A stretch of DNA of 64,000 nt from Caballeronia mineralivorans PML1(12) (GCF_001028175.1 NZ_AEJF01000175.1:1-64000); one strand, 5' to 3'; positions 7,430 to 18,185 are shown, counted from the first letter of the stretch. Notes: generated from the letters alone by a model not told the origin. Numbers and translations: made by a program.

Positions 7430-8263
7430 CTAACCCAGCACGCGATGGCGATAAGCCGGCAGGCTTTGGCGGACCGACGCGATACGTGACGCATCAATCG
7501 TTCCGGCTACCACGCCCGCGCCTTCCGCCAGCACGGCCACGAGTTCGCCCCACGGGTCGATCAGCATGCTGTGGCCCCAGGTCCGGCGGCCGTTTTCGTG
7601 TTTTCCGCCTTGTGCGGCGGCGAGCACATAGCATTGGTTTTCGACCGCACGCGCCTTGAGCAGCGTTTCCCAGTGGGCCTCGCCGGTCGTGTAGGTGAAC
7701 GCGGACGGCACGACCATCAACGCGCAATCGCCCATCTTCCTGTAAAGCTCGGGAAAACGCAGGTCGTAGCACACCGACAACCCCACGCGTCCAAACGGCG
7801 CCTCGAAGGTCTGCACTTCGCTGCCGGGACAGATCGTGCGTGCTTCGTCGAAGGATTCCGTGCCTTTCTCGAAGTTGAACAGATGAATCTTGTCGTAGCG
7901 GGCGACCTGCTTGCCGGTGGGATCGAAGACCAGCGTGGTATTGAGCACACGCGACGCTTCAGATGACTCTAGCGGCAAGGTCCCCCCGATCACCCATACG
8001 CGATGTTCGCGCGCCGCATCCGCCAGGAACTGCTGGATCGGGCCGTGGCCCGGCGTTTCGCGGATCGCGAGCTTGTCCGTATCCTTGAAACCCATATAAC
8101 AGAAATATTCCGGCAGCAGCACAAGCTGCGCACCGTCGCGCGCGGCTTCGGCAATCAGCCGCCCGGCTTCCGCGATATTGCGCTCACGATCCGGCACGCT
8201 CACCATTTGCAGCGCGGCTACGCGGAACGTCCCGGGGGTGCTTTCGCTTGATCTTTCGCTCAT
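7430..8263 (-). CDS. Carbon-nitrogen hydrolase (nitrilase superfamily, Nit1/YbeM-like amidase)
   Basis: 277 residues with the complete nitrilase catalytic triad: Glu in VLLPEYF (about residue 51), Lys in RYDKIHLFNF, and Cys in VGLSVCYDLRFPELYR. The extended sequence resembles Nit1/YbeM, which hydrolyse deaminated glutathione back to 2-oxoglutarate and Cys-Gly as a metabolite-repair step. The substrate is inferred from family resemblance; other omega-amidases share the fold. The ATG at 8263 opens the conserved start (FRVAALQMVS). The gene sits between yhdP (65 bases upstream) and tldD (114 bases downstream) on the same strand, so the three may be co-transcribed. Confidence 0.85.
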   Translation of the reverse strand: MSERSSESTPGTFRVAALQMVSVPDRERNIAEAGRLIAEAARDGAQLVLLPEYFCYMGFKDTDKLAIRETPGHGPIQQFLADAAREHRVWVIGGTLPLESSEASRVLNTTLVFDPTGKQVARYDKIHLFNFEKGTESFDEARTICPGSEVQTFEAPFGRVGLSVCYDLRFPELYRKMGDCALMVVPSAFTYTTGEAHWETLLKARAVENQCYVLAAAQGGKHENGRRTWGHSMLIDPWGELVAVLAEGAGVVAGTIDASRIASVRQSLPAYRHRVLG

Positions 8264-8327
8264 GTCAGCCTGCTAGAAAGGGGGCGCGATGATGATCGAA
8301 ATCGCCTGCCGCCAACCTTTAAACCGC

Positions 8328-11300
8328 TCAGTTGGGCACGGCTTCAGCGGGAATTTCGATCTTACCCTGATCGCCTTTCACCCGCTGAATGACAGGTTTC
8401 GACCACGAGCCCGTAATGGAATAGTCGATGGTGAACGCTTTTCCAATCGACTTCGACAGCAGTAGATCGGCCACCAGCGTGCCGAGCCCGAGCAAAGGAT
8501 TGATCACCGCTGCGCCCAGTGCCACGGCGCCAGCGCTGACCGTCGGGATGATCTTGGCGTGCAGGTCCTGCGTTTCCTTCGGCAGATTGACCAGCCCCTT
8601 CAGCTCGACGCGCGCAGGCGCCGTAATCATCGTGAAATCGTTGGTGCGGCCGATGCCGTTCTGAACCACGCCCGAACCGGTGATCTTGTCGAACGGCAGC
8701 CCTTGGCCGACCACGTCCTGGAAATGCAGCGTGAGAAAGTGCGCCAGACTTTGCAGGCTGAGCACGCCGAGCAATTTCGCCGCGCCCGGATTGACCTTGA
8801 GAATCTGGCCGTGATGCAAATCGACGTCCACCCGGCCGTTGAGCGTGGGCAGATCCACTGCAGCGGGACTGCCATCCCAGCCAAGCTGGCCCGACACCGT
8901 CCCCTTGCCGCTTTTCACCGTACGCGGCAGGCCCAGCCGCTCGACTAGCGCGCCGGCATCGATGATGTCCAGCTTGAAATCGAGCGCGGTGCGGCGGGGG
9001 GCGTTGTCATCGGCGTCGGCCCGATAACCCACGGGACCGCTGATCGTGCGCCAGTTGGCCGTGGCAGAGAGCTTTGCGTCCGGGTTGGTCAGGTCCAGCT
9101 TGTCCAGATACCAGACCGGCACGTTGTCCTCCACGTCGTTGCGCGCGTCGACCTCCAGACGCCCAAGCGTGCGCCCGCGCACCACGAGCTCGTTCACGAT
9201 CAGGTCGATCGACGGCATGTTGTTCGGCGGCTTGCGGATCATCTGCCCGACCAGATCGGCTTCCTCTTTGCTCGGAATCACGACTTTGCTGAATCGTGCC
9301 TGCAATGCACCCGGACTTTCCTTCGTCGCACCGGGCATCCACTCGGCATTCCCGGTTACCTGATCCGAGGCAATGTTCGCCTGCCACTTGCGGTCATCGC
9401 CACGATTGGCTCCGATCGATACATCTTCCCAGCGCCGGTTGAGCAGCTTGACCGTGGTGAAATGCAGCGCGAAGCGATTGGGCACGAACTGCTTCACGAT
9501 CTGGGATTGAGTCTTCGGGTCGGGTTGCGGCATCGGCCCCAGTTCGGCGATGAGCTTGCGCCACGCATCGGCATCGAGTTCATCGATATCCACCGCGGCC
9601 GTCACGCCTTGCGCTGGCAGATCGGCCGGCTTGTTCACACCGATAGCACCACGCTCAACGGTCGGCGCCTCCTTGCCTACCCGCTTGAGCACATAGTGTG
9701 CATTCACCGGCCCGAGGGTGAGTTTCGCGTCGTGCTCCTGCGACGATCCGGCGACCGGCGCGAACGTGAAGGCGAACGGCATTGGCGTGCCTTCGCTCTT
9801 GTTGAAGGGCGCCGGGAAGTCCAGCCCGAGGCCGCTCAGATCGGAACTGGCCTCGACGCGCGGCAACGCGTTTTTCATCCCGCGCAGGTGCAGGTCGTAC
9901 GGCGCGGTGCCGCTGATGTGCTTGAGAATGTGTGCAGCCTGCGCCTGATCGTGCGCGTTCAGGCCCTGGACAGCGTCGGCGCCTATGCGCCCGCTTACAT
10001 CGAAGGCATAACTGCCGTCAGGTTTCACGTCGCCTGTGCCACGCACGTCGCCGCCCAGCAATTTCGCGGTGAGGCCATCGAGCGACACGGTCTTTTCGCC
10101 GAACCTCGCTCGCCCTTTGAGATTGGATAGCGGCGGAAATGCGCCGTATGCGAAGTCGTTGCCGTTGAACGTGAGCGCGCCTTTATAGCCTACGTGCTGC
10201 CGCATGCCCGGCGGCGGCGCGACACGCGGAATTAGCAGTTGCAACGCCAGCGCGGCGTTGCCGGTTGCCTGAATCTTCGTTGCCACGTGATGCGAGAGCG
10301 AGCCGAGCGAACTGTCTTCCACATAGCGCAGCATGTCGGTGACCGGACCGCGCGCGTCGGCGTCGATCACCAGCTTCGATTCGCGATTGCCCAGGTCCTC
10401 AATACGCCCCGTCGTCTTGACCACGCTCACGCCGAGATAACGGCCGCGTGAAATGTCGAAACCCAGCTTGTTTTCGGCGAGATGAAACGTCCCGTCGATA
10501 CCATTGAACGCCGGCCACACATTCGGCGCTCCGTTCGCCATGGTCTTGGGCGGATAGGGCGTCGGCTCGAACTTGCCGCCGGTGAACGGTGCGACGATGC
10601 GGAACTGGCCGGCATCGGGGAACTTTGCGTAGGGAAATTTCGTGAGGTCGCCGTGAATCTCGATAGTGGCGTTGCGCGAGATGCCGGCTTGCAACGCGTG
10701 GCCCAAATACAGGCGCAATTTTTCGCTGATGCTCGTCGGCAGATAGTGCACAAGGCTCGTCACGTTCAGGCGCGCCGCCTTCGCCTTGAGATCGAGGGAA
10801 CCTCGGCCTTCACCCTCGTTCCGATATTCCGCGGTGGCGCTTGCCTCGGTATCCGCGTTCCTCACGTGCAGCGTCTCCACGTGCGCGGCAATCGCCTTGT
10901 GCGGCTTGCCGGGTGCGTCGGTGAGGGTCCAGGTCACGCGGCCGTCGGCCTGGTCGAGCACGAGACGCGGGTTATCGAAGACGCCGGGCACGGTGATCGC
11001 GGTGTTCTTCGTATCGATGATCGCGCTGCCGTGATCCTGGTCGGCGTCAATACTGCCCCACAGGTTTTCCACGCCCGGAATCCCGGCCCGAGGATGGTTG
11101 TTGATCGTCAATCCCGGCGGCGGCTCCTGGGCCTGCACACTCACGCCGTGCAGGTCGCCCTTGACCGTGTAGCGCATCGGCGGTTCTGCGCCTGTCTGAC
11201 GCTGAGCTCGTGCTTGTGCGTCGGTCGCGGGCCTGGGGCGTTCGGTTTCCAGTGTGTAATTCGCGATCTGGCCACGCGGGTTGAAGCGGATCAGATCGCT

Positions 11301-12521
11301 TTGCAACCTGGCCGGCAAAGGCAGCGTGCGCAAGAATTCTCCGAGGATGCCGAGATCGACGACATCGCCCGCCACGCCGAACATCTGCCCGCGCTTCAGG
11401 CTTGCCGCGCGGTATCGGCTGGTCAGCGAGTGAAAGGCGAGGAGGCGAGACACCGGCGTGCCGTCGGCCAGCGGTGGCTGGCCGAGTTCCGCGCGCAGGT
11501 TCTCGAGCTGCAGCGTGTATTCGTCGTCCTGCAGCGCGAGATTCCAGTTGAAGTTCGCGATCGGCACGTCGAGGCGCGGCTGTGTCGGACGCACGCGCAA
11601 CGCGATGTCAGATCCGGTCAGGTTGCCGCCCGCCGTTTGCAGCTTGCCTCTCGCGAAGTCGAGCCAGATGCGGTTGTCGAAACGGCCGCCGTAGGTGGCG
11701 AACGGCATCGTCATGTAGCGCGAGAGCACGGGCAGATCGACGGGACCCGTCGACAGATACGCTTGGCCCGTCCAGTTCGCCGGCCGGCCGGGTACGCTGA
11801 AATGCGGCGTCCGGAAGTCCGCGCGAAAATCGAGTGGTCCGTGCAGCAAGTCGCCGTCGGGGGACGCCTGCAAAGCAACCCGGTGATGCGACCCGTCGTT
11901 GAGGATGGCGAGCTTGATGCGCTTGAGCGCAAGTTCCGGTGCGCTGCGCTCGCCGTCGTGCCAGCGCAGCGTGCCGTCGCGCAGCACGATGGCTTGCTGC
12001 CTCAGCAGCCAGGTCATGAACGCGTCGTTACCCGTGTGTTTCGCCTGGATCGGCACGCCGGCCACGCTGAACGCCCCGTCGGCGGCACGGGAGATGACGA
12101 CATCGGGGCCATCGACGGTGAGATTCGAGAGCACAGGAGTGGGACCCAGCAGCGAACGCCACGCGACCGTGGCGCTGGCGTGCGGTACGGCGAGACCCGG
12201 CGTACCGTCAGCGGAGTCGATCCTGAGATTGTCGATATCGAACGAAGGCTGGATGCCGGACCACTTCGCGGTGATGCGTCCTATATGCAACTGTGCATGG
12301 ATTTTCGACGACACCATCTGCTCGATGCGCGGCCTGAACGCATCGATCTGGGGAAGCACGGCATAACGCAGCGCGAGGTAGATGCCGGCGACCGCGAAAT
12401 ACACTACGGCGACCAGCACCAGAAGGACTTTCAGCGCCCGCGATAATGCGAGCTCGGCGCGACCACCTAGCTTCACAGGTACAGCTTCGGGTGGGTCGGC
12501 GAATTCCTTTCGGTCGGACAT
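8328..12521 (-). CDS. yhdP: YhdP-family giant envelope protein (TIGR02099, AsmA-like)
   Basis: 1397 residues, among the largest proteins here and typical of YhdP. An N-terminal membrane anchor (about residues 33-52, LKVLLVLVAVVYFAVAGIYL) is followed by a long periplasmic region of repeated beta-rich segments of the AsmA/DUF3971 type, and a C-terminal AsmA-like domain with GLVNLPKETQDLHAKIIPTV and ALGAAVINPLLGLGTL. In E. coli, YhdP with TamB and YdbH moves phospholipids between inner and outer membrane. The gene is divergent from glnE with a 206-base gap containing both promoters. A long antisense ORF over its 5' half is a GC-codon shadow. Confidence 0.9.
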   Translation of the reverse strand: MSDRKEFADPPEAVPVKLGGRAELALSRALKVLLVLVAVVYFAVAGIYLALRYAVLPQIDAFRPRIEQMVSSKIHAQLHIGRITAKWSGIQPSFDIDNLRIDSADGTPGLAVPHASATVAWRSLLGPTPVLSNLTVDGPDVVISRAADGAFSVAGVPIQAKHTGNDAFMTWLLRQQAIVLRDGTLRWHDGERSAPELALKRIKLAILNDGSHHRVALQASPDGDLLHGPLDFRADFRTPHFSVPGRPANWTGQAYLSTGPVDLPVLSRYMTMPFATYGGRFDNRIWLDFARGKLQTAGGNLTGSDIALRVRPTQPRLDVPIANFNWNLALQDDEYTLQLENLRAELGQPPLADGTPVSRLLAFHSLTSRYRAASLKRGQMFGVAGDVVDLGILGEFLRTLPLPARLQSDLIRFNPRGQIANYTLETERPRPATDAQARAQRQTGAEPPMRYTVKGDLHGVSVQAQEPPPGLTINNHPRAGIPGVENLWGSIDADQDHGSAIIDTKNTAITVPGVFDNPRLVLDQADGRVTWTLTDAPGKPHKAIAAHVETLHVRNADTEASATAEYRNEGEGRGSLDLKAKAARLNVTSLVHYLPTSISEKLRLYLGHALQAGISRNATIEIHGDLTKFPYAKFPDAGQFRIVAPFTGGKFEPTPYPPKTMANGAPNVWPAFNGIDGTFHLAENKLGFDISRGRYLGVSVVKTTGRIEDLGNRESKLVIDADARGPVTDMLRYVEDSSLGSLSHHVATKIQATGNAALALQLLIPRVAPPPGMRQHVGYKGALTFNGNDFAYGAFPPLSNLKGRARFGEKTVSLDGLTAKLLGGDVRGTGDVKPDGSYAFDVSGRIGADAVQGLNAHDQAQAAHILKHISGTAPYDLHLRGMKNALPRVEASSDLSGLGLDFPAPFNKSEGTPMPFAFTFAPVAGSSQEHDAKLTLGPVNAHYVLKRVGKEAPTVERGAIGVNKPADLPAQGVTAAVDIDELDADAWRKLIAELGPMPQPDPKTQSQIVKQFVPNRFALHFTTVKLLNRRWEDVSIGANRGDDRKWQANIASDQVTGNAEWMPGATKESPGALQARFSKVVIPSKEEADLVGQMIRKPPNNMPSIDLIVNELVVRGRTLGRLEVDARNDVEDNVPVWYLDKLDLTNPDAKLSATANWRTISGPVGYRADADDNAPRRTALDFKLDIIDAGALVERLGLPRTVKSGKGTVSGQLGWDGSPAAVDLPTLNGRVDVDLHHGQILKVNPGAAKLLGVLSLQSLAHFLTLHFQDVVGQGLPFDKITGSGVVQNGIGRTNDFTMITAPARVELKGLVNLPKETQDLHAKIIPTVSAGAVALGAAVINPLLGLGTLVADLLLSKSIGKAFTIDYSITGSWSKPVIQRVKGDQGKIEIPAEAVPN

Positions 12522-12727
12522 GCTGCGGCGGGTCGGCGATATGGTAGGTTTTCAAGATTTGACGTTGAAATGTAACACAGCGCGCAGTGCAAAAAACTGC
12601 GGGAAGACGCTACGATGCGGCCGCCAAGCCGCGCCAGATGGCGTTTTGCGCATCGCGCGCGCGTTTGCGCAAAAGCCCCGGCATACCGCCGGACTTGTAT
12701 GTGAGCAATGACTGAACCCGACCTTTC

Positions 12728-15538
12728 ATGACCGACGCCGTTTTGCTGAGTTCCAGCGCTTCCCACTACGCTGCGCGCATGTACGCCGCGCGTCCCGACT
12801 TGCCGGCGCAAGTGGCCGAATGGTCGAAAGCGCCTATTCGCCGAGCGTGGATCGAAGCGCGGTTGAACGCGTTGTGCGACGAATGTTCGGCGTCGTCTTC
12901 AGGGTCGTCTTTAGCCACCGGCCGGCTTGATGAAGCCGTGCTCAAGACCGCGCTTCGGCGGCTGCGCATTGAGGTCTTCTGCACGGTGATGGAACGCGAT
13001 CTCGCTGGCCTCGCGCCTGTTGCCGAAGTCACGGGCGCAATGACCGATCTCGCCGAGCTGACCATCCAGCGCGCGCTTGCCGTGTTGTCGGCGGATCTGG
13101 AAGTCACGTTCGGCGAGCCGCGTGGGCCGGATGGGCAGCGTCTCACGCTGGGTGTGGTGGGAATGGGAAAACTCGGCGGGCGCGAGTTGAATGTGTCGTC
13201 GGATATCGATTTGATCTTCGTGTATGAAGAAGACGGTGAGACGGCTGGCGGCGAGCGCGCGGGGTTATCGACGCAGGAATATTTCACGCGGCTCGGCCGC
13301 AAGCTGATAGGCGCATTGGCCGAGGTGACGGAAGACGGTTATGTCTTTCGCGTCGATATGCGTTTGCGGCCGAACGGCGACGCCGGTCCGCTCGCGTGCG
13401 GGCTCGGCATGCTCGAAGAGTATTTCTATGTGCAGGGCCGCGAGTGGGAGCGGTATGCGTGGATCAAGGGGCGCCTCGTGTCGGAGAGCGAGAGCGAAGC
13501 GGCGCAACGGCTCGCGAAGCAACTCGATGCGCTCGCCAAGCCGTTTATCTACCGGCGCTATCTCGACTACGGCGTGATCAGCGCGATTCGTGCGCTGCAT
13601 CTGCAGATCCGTCAGGAAGCGCAGCGGCGCGCGTCAATGCGTCCTGACAAAGCCGACGACATCAAGCTCGGCCGCGGCGGCATTCGGGAGATCGAGTTCA
13701 GCGCGCAAGTGTTTCAATTGATTCGTGGCGGCCAGATTGCCGACCTGCGGATTCGTCCGACCTTGTCCGTGCTGAATCGCGCGGCGGCGCACGGGTTGAT
13801 ATCGGCGACTGTGTGCAGCGAACTCAGCGAGGCCTACTTGTTTCTGCGCAAGCTCGAGCACCGCTTGCAGTATCGAAACGATGCCCAGACGCACGCGATG
13901 CCGGTCGCGCCGGACGATCGCGCGGTGCTCGCCGACACGATGGGTTTCGCCGACTACGCGGCGCTCACGGAGGCGCTGGAGGCGCATCGGGCGCGCGTGG
14001 AACATCAGTTCGACCAGATTTTCGCCGATAAGGTAAATGGCGATGGCGGTTGCGCGGTTGCGGAAGATTCGGCGGCGTCGTGGGTCTGGAGCAGCGCGCT
14101 CGCCGACGACAGCGCCGAAGAGCAGTTACTCGAACACGTGACGCAACTCGGTTTCACCGATGCCCCCGCCGTGCTGGCGCGCTTGCGCAGCGTGTGGACA
14201 TCGACGCGGTATGAAGGTTTGCCCGAGCGCAGCCGTGAACGTTTCGATATCGTCGCGCAGCGCGCGCTCGAAGCCGCGCAGCGCGCCCAGCCGCCCGAAC
14301 GGCGCGGCGACACCATCGCCCGGCTGTTCGACCTGCTCGAAGCGGTCAGCCGGCGCGGCGCTTATCTTGCCTTGCTGACCGAATATCCTACGGCGCTCGA
14401 GCGGGTATTGTCGGTGCTTGGTGCGTCGCGTTGGGCGGCGGGTTATTTGATTCGCCATCCGCAACTTCTCGATGAATTGCTCGACGACGAGGTGATCGCG
14501 AGCCCGTTCGACTGGTCGCAGTTCCGAGAGTCCTTGCGTGCGCAGATTGCCGCCGCCGATGGCGCCGAGCAGCAGATGAACTTGCTGCGGCACGCGCATC
14601 AGGCTGAGGTGTTTCGCATTCTGCTGATCGATCTGGGCGGCAAGCTCACCGTCGAACATGTGAGCGATTTGTTGTCGGCACTTGCCGATGCCGTGCTCGA
14701 TGTCACTATCGAAACGGTGTGGTCGCAGTTTCCCAAGCGCCATCGCGAGGTGCCGCGGTTTTCTGTGATCGCTTACGGGAAGCTGGGCGGGAAGGAGCTT
14801 GGCTACGCGTCGGACCTGGATCTGATCTTTCTCCACGACGACCCCGATGAAGCCGCCTCCGATATCTACGCGATGTTCGCGCGCCGCCTTGTCACGTGGC
14901 TCACGACGGCTACGGGCGCGGGCACCTTATTCGATGTCGATTTGCGGTTGCGTCCGAATGGCGAATCGGGTTTGCTGGTGACGAGTCTGGAATCGTTCCG
15001 GCGTTATCAGATTCGTGAAGGCGATGCGGCGAATACGGCATGGGTCTGGGAGCATCAGGCGTTGTCGCGCGCGCGTTATTGCGCCGGCGATGCCGAGATT
15101 GGTGCACGTTTCGAAGAGATTCGCGCTCAGGTTCTCACGATGCCGCGAGATGCTGCTGCGCTGGCGCAAGAGATCGTCGCGATGCGTGATCGGGTGGATG
15201 CCGGGCATCCGAACCGGAGCAAGTTGTTCGACCTGAAGCACGACCGCGGCGGGATGGTGGACATCGAGTTCATCGTGCAGTTCTGGGTGTTACTGCACGC
15301 GCGGGAAGATGCTGAATTCGTGCGCAATATGGGCAATATTTCGCTGTTACGGAGGGCTGCGGAGTTTGGGTTGATTAGCGCCGATGAGGCTGAAACGGTG
15401 GCGGCTGCGTATAGGCGGTATCGGAAGTTGCAGCACACGTTGAGGCTCGACGGCATGGAGAAGGCGCGGGTCGAACCGGACGTGGTTGCTGCGGAGAGGG
15501 ACGCGGTGACGTCGCTTTGGAAGCGAGTGTTTGGTTAG
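12728..15538 (+). CDS. glnE: Bifunctional [glutamine synthetase] adenylyltransferase / adenylyl-removing enzyme
   Basis: 936 residues, the standard size for GlnE. Two nucleotidyltransferase domains are visible. The first has GMGKLGGRELNVSSDIDLIFVYEE (about residues 145-168) and is the deadenylylating domain by family rule. The second has AYGKLGGKELGYASDLDLIFLHDD (about 680-703) and adenylylates glutamine synthetase. Both keep the Gly-Lys-Leu-Gly-Gly and Asp-x-Asp metal-binding motifs. GlnE tunes glutamine synthetase activity to nitrogen status under PII control. The ATG at 12728 lacks a strong ribosome site but fits the conserved start. It converges with recN. Confidence 0.95.
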   Translation: MTDAVLLSSSASHYAARMYAARPDLPAQVAEWSKAPIRRAWIEARLNALCDECSASSSGSSLATGRLDEAVLKTALRRLRIEVFCTVMERDLAGLAPVAEVTGAMTDLAELTIQRALAVLSADLEVTFGEPRGPDGQRLTLGVVGMGKLGGRELNVSSDIDLIFVYEEDGETAGGERAGLSTQEYFTRLGRKLIGALAEVTEDGYVFRVDMRLRPNGDAGPLACGLGMLEEYFYVQGREWERYAWIKGRLVSESESEAAQRLAKQLDALAKPFIYRRYLDYGVISAIRALHLQIRQEAQRRASMRPDKADDIKLGRGGIREIEFSAQVFQLIRGGQIADLRIRPTLSVLNRAAAHGLISATVCSELSEAYLFLRKLEHRLQYRNDAQTHAMPVAPDDRAVLADTMGFADYAALTEALEAHRARVEHQFDQIFADKVNGDGGCAVAEDSAASWVWSSALADDSAEEQLLEHVTQLGFTDAPAVLARLRSVWTSTRYEGLPERSRERFDIVAQRALEAAQRAQPPERRGDTIARLFDLLEAVSRRGAYLALLTEYPTALERVLSVLGASRWAAGYLIRHPQLLDELLDDEVIASPFDWSQFRESLRAQIAAADGAEQQMNLLRHAHQAEVFRILLIDLGGKLTVEHVSDLLSALADAVLDVTIETVWSQFPKRHREVPRFSVIAYGKLGGKELGYASDLDLIFLHDDPDEAASDIYAMFARRLVTWLTTATGAGTLFDVDLRLRPNGESGLLVTSLESFRRYQIREGDAANTAWVWEHQALSRARYCAGDAEIGARFEEIRAQVLTMPRDAAALAQEIVAMRDRVDAGHPNRSKLFDLKHDRGGMVDIEFIVQFWVLLHAREDAEFVRNMGNISLLRRAAEFGLISADEAETVAAAYRRYRKLQHTLRLDGMEKARVEPDVVAAERDAVTSLWKRVFG

Positions 15539-15619
15539 GTGTTTTGCACGCGGCCGGACGGACGGGCGTGCTTCTGTCGGTCGGTGACGTGGGACCTACC
15601 CCGCGCCACTGGTGCGAGC

Positions 15620-17275
15620 CTATGCAGCCAGCATTTCCTTCGCATGCTTGCGTGTGGTGGCCGTGATCTCCAGCCCGCCGAGCATTCGTGCGACTTCCTC
15701 CACGCGCTTCGATTTATCCAGTGGCGTAACGGTGCTGACCGTACCCCCGGCCGCATCGCCGGCTTTAGCCACCTGAAAATGATGATCGCCGCGCGCCGCA
15801 ACCTGCGGCAAGTGCGTGACGCACAACACCTGCCGGTCGCGGCCCAGTTGATGCAGCAGACGCCCGACCACTTCGGCAACACCGCCGCCGATCCCGGTAT
15901 CCACTTCGTCGAAGATCAACGTCGGCGTCGGGCTGGCCGTACTGGCAATCACCGCTAACGCCAGACTGATCCGCGCGAGTTCGCCGCCCGACGCGACTTT
16001 TGCTAGCGGCCGCAACGTCACGCCCGCATGACCGGCCACCCGGAATTCGATCTGTTCGAGCCCATTCGCGCCGCCCTCGGTGAGCGGCACGAGCGCGACT
16101 TCAAAACTCCCGCCGACCATCGATAATTCCTGCATACCCTGGGTGACGGCCTTGCCAAGCGCCTTCGCGGCTTTCCCGCGCGCCTTCGACAACACCGTCG
16201 CCTCCGCGAGATAAGCCTCTTTCGCCTTGGCCACCGCGGCGCGCAATGCATCGAGATCGGCGGCGGCATCGAGTGCGGCTAATTGCTTGCGCCGCTCGGC
16301 ATGTTCCTCAGGCAAGGCTTCGGGCTGCATGCGGAACTTGCGCGCCGCCGAGTGCAATTGCTCCATCCGATGCTCGACCTGCGCCAGCCGGTTCGGATCG
16401 AGTTCAAGCCGCTGGGCGTAATGCGAGAGCGAATATGACGCTTCCTGCAATTGAATTTCGGCAGGTTCGAGCGAAGCCAGCACGTCGGCGAGCGCGGGAT
16501 CGATATCAACCAGACTCCGTAGCTTCGACACGATCGCGGAAAGCTGCGTGATCATCGCTTCGTCCGATTCGGACAGCGCGTTCAGCGCACCCTGCACACC
16601 GTCGATCAAGCTAGCCGAATGCGACAGCCGATGATGCTCGGCGCTCACTTCTTCCCATTCGCCCGGCTGCGGCGCGAGCTTGTCGAGTTCGCTCAATTGC
16701 CACGCGAGACGCTCCCGCTCCAGCTGCAATTCGCGATCGCGGTTCTGCGCCAGCTCCACCGCATGCGTCGCGTCGCGCCATACTCGATGCGCTCGCGCTA
16801 CTTTTTGCGCGCTGTCGAGCAGGCCGGCGTGGGTATCGAAGAGTTCTCGCTGGGCGTCCGGACGCATCAACAATTGATGCGCGTGCTGGCCGTGGATATC
16901 GACGAGCATTTCGCTCAACTCACGCAATTGCACGAGCGTGGCCGGTGTGCCGTTGATAAACGCCCGTGAACGTCCGCTCGAATCGACTACGCGCCGCAGC
17001 ATCACGGTATCCGCGTCGCCGACGGCGAGCGCGTGCTCGTCCAGCCAGCGCGACACCTGCGCGTGAGTCGAAAACTCGGCCGTGATATCCGCGCGCGCCT
17101 CGCCGGTGCGCACGATGCTCGCGTCTGCGCGGGCGCCGAGCGTGAGCGCGAGGGCGTCGATGAGAATCGACTTGCCGGCGCCGGTTTCGCCCGAAAATAC
17201 GGTGAAGCCGCGCTCGAACTCAAGGTCTAGCGCGGCGACAATGACGAAGTCGCGAATCGAGAGATGGCGGAGCAT
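15620..17275 (-). CDS. recN: DNA repair protein RecN
   Basis: 551 residues from the chosen ATG at 17275; the frame is open to 17410, but the extra 45 residues look non-native and overlap nadK. Walker A is GETGAGKS (residues 29-36) and the C-terminal half carries KVASGGELARISLAL (ABC signature) and TLIFDEVDTGIGG (Walker B). The middle is a long coiled coil, so this is an SMC-like ATPase acting on double-strand breaks. It starts seven bases after the nadK stop, so the two genes are co-transcribed. I saw no clear LexA box ahead of nadK, so SOS control is not demonstrated here. Confidence 0.95.
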   Translation of the reverse strand: MLRHLSIRDFVIVAALDLEFERGFTVFSGETGAGKSILIDALALTLGARADASIVRTGEARADITAEFSTHAQVSRWLDEHALAVGDADTVMLRRVVDSSGRSRAFINGTPATLVQLRELSEMLVDIHGQHAHQLLMRPDAQRELFDTHAGLLDSAQKVARAHRVWRDATHAVELAQNRDRELQLERERLAWQLSELDKLAPQPGEWEEVSAEHHRLSHSASLIDGVQGALNALSESDEAMITQLSAIVSKLRSLVDIDPALADVLASLEPAEIQLQEASYSLSHYAQRLELDPNRLAQVEHRMEQLHSAARKFRMQPEALPEEHAERRKQLAALDAAADLDALRAAVAKAKEAYLAEATVLSKARGKAAKALGKAVTQGMQELSMVGGSFEVALVPLTEGGANGLEQIEFRVAGHAGVTLRPLAKVASGGELARISLALAVIASTASPTPTLIFDEVDTGIGGGVAEVVGRLLHQLGRDRQVLCVTHLPQVAARGDHHFQVAKAGDAAGGTVSTVTPLDKSKRVEEVARMLGGLEITATTRKHAKEMLAA

Positions 17276-17282
17276 GGGCGTC

Positions 17283-18185
17283 TTAGAGTTTCGTGGCGTC
17301 TTCGTGCGAGGGATATTCGTTCCAATGCAGCTTCTTGCGCAGCGTAGCGTAATGGCTATAACCGATCGGATGCAGCACCGGCACGGTATGGCGCGAACGC
17401 CGCACTTCAATGGTGTCGTTCAGTTCGACAGCGGTAAAAGACTGCATGTCGAAATTCACGTTTACGTCGCGCCCGCCAATAATCTGAATATCGACTTGCG
17501 AGTCGTCGGGCAGAACGATCGGTCGGTTGGACAGCGAATGTGGCGCGATGGGCACAAGCACGAAACCCTGCAATTGCGGATGCAGGATCGGCCCGGACGA
17601 GGACAGTGCGTACGCGGTCGAACCCGTTGGCGTGGCGACGATCAGGCCGTCCGAGCGCTGGTTGTACATAAAACGCCCATCGACCGAGACGCGCAGTTCC
17701 GCCATGCCCGAAAAGCCGCTGCGATTCACCACGACGTCGTTGAACGCAAGCGCGTGATAGATCGGCACGCCGTCCCGGACAATGCGAGCCTCCAGCAAGG
17801 TCCGCTCTTCGCGCTCGAAACTGCCGGCCAGCATCTGCGGCACGAGTTCCTGCATTTCGGCCAGCGTGATGTCCGTGATGAAACCGAGCCGCCCGTGGTT
17901 TACACCGATCAGCGGCGTGCGATATGGCGCCAGCTGCCGGGCAATACCGAGCATGGTGCCGTCGCCGCCGAGCACGACCGCCGCGTCCGCGCGCGCGCCG
18001 ATTTCGGGCGCGGTGAGCGCCGGGTAGTCGGTCACGCCGACGTCCTGCGCCGTTTCCGCTTCGAACACGACGTCGAAGCCGCGTTTCGCGATGCAAGCGG
18101 CGAGCGCCGTCAGCGGCTCCCTGATGCCGGGCGTATTGTTGCGCCCCACGAGCGCGACAGTCTTGAATTGGGTGCCAATTTCCAT
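17283..18185 (-). CDS. nadK: NAD kinase
   Basis: 300 residues, normal length. Phosphorylates NAD to NADP using ATP. The family motif VVLGGDGTMLG is at residues 70-80 and the NAD-binding segment NDVVVNR plus TPTGSTAYALSSSGPI follow in order. The ATG at 18185 begins close to the conserved FKTVALVGR strand. It is divergent from hrcA and is followed immediately by recN; the hrcA/nadK-recN arrangement recurs in beta-proteobacteria. The 242-base gap to hrcA holds only promoter-type sequence. Confidence 0.95.
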   Translation of the reverse strand: MEIGTQFKTVALVGRNNTPGIREPLTALAACIAKRGFDVVFEAETAQDVGVTDYPALTAPEIGARADAAVVLGGDGTMLGIARQLAPYRTPLIGVNHGRLGFITDITLAEMQELVPQMLAGSFEREERTLLEARIVRDGVPIYHALAFNDVVVNRSGFSGMAELRVSVDGRFMYNQRSDGLIVATPTGSTAYALSSSGPILHPQLQGFVLVPIAPHSLSNRPIVLPDDSQVDIQIIGGRDVNVNFDMQSFTAVELNDTIEVRRSRHTVPVLHPIGYSHYATLRKKLHWNEYPSHEDATKL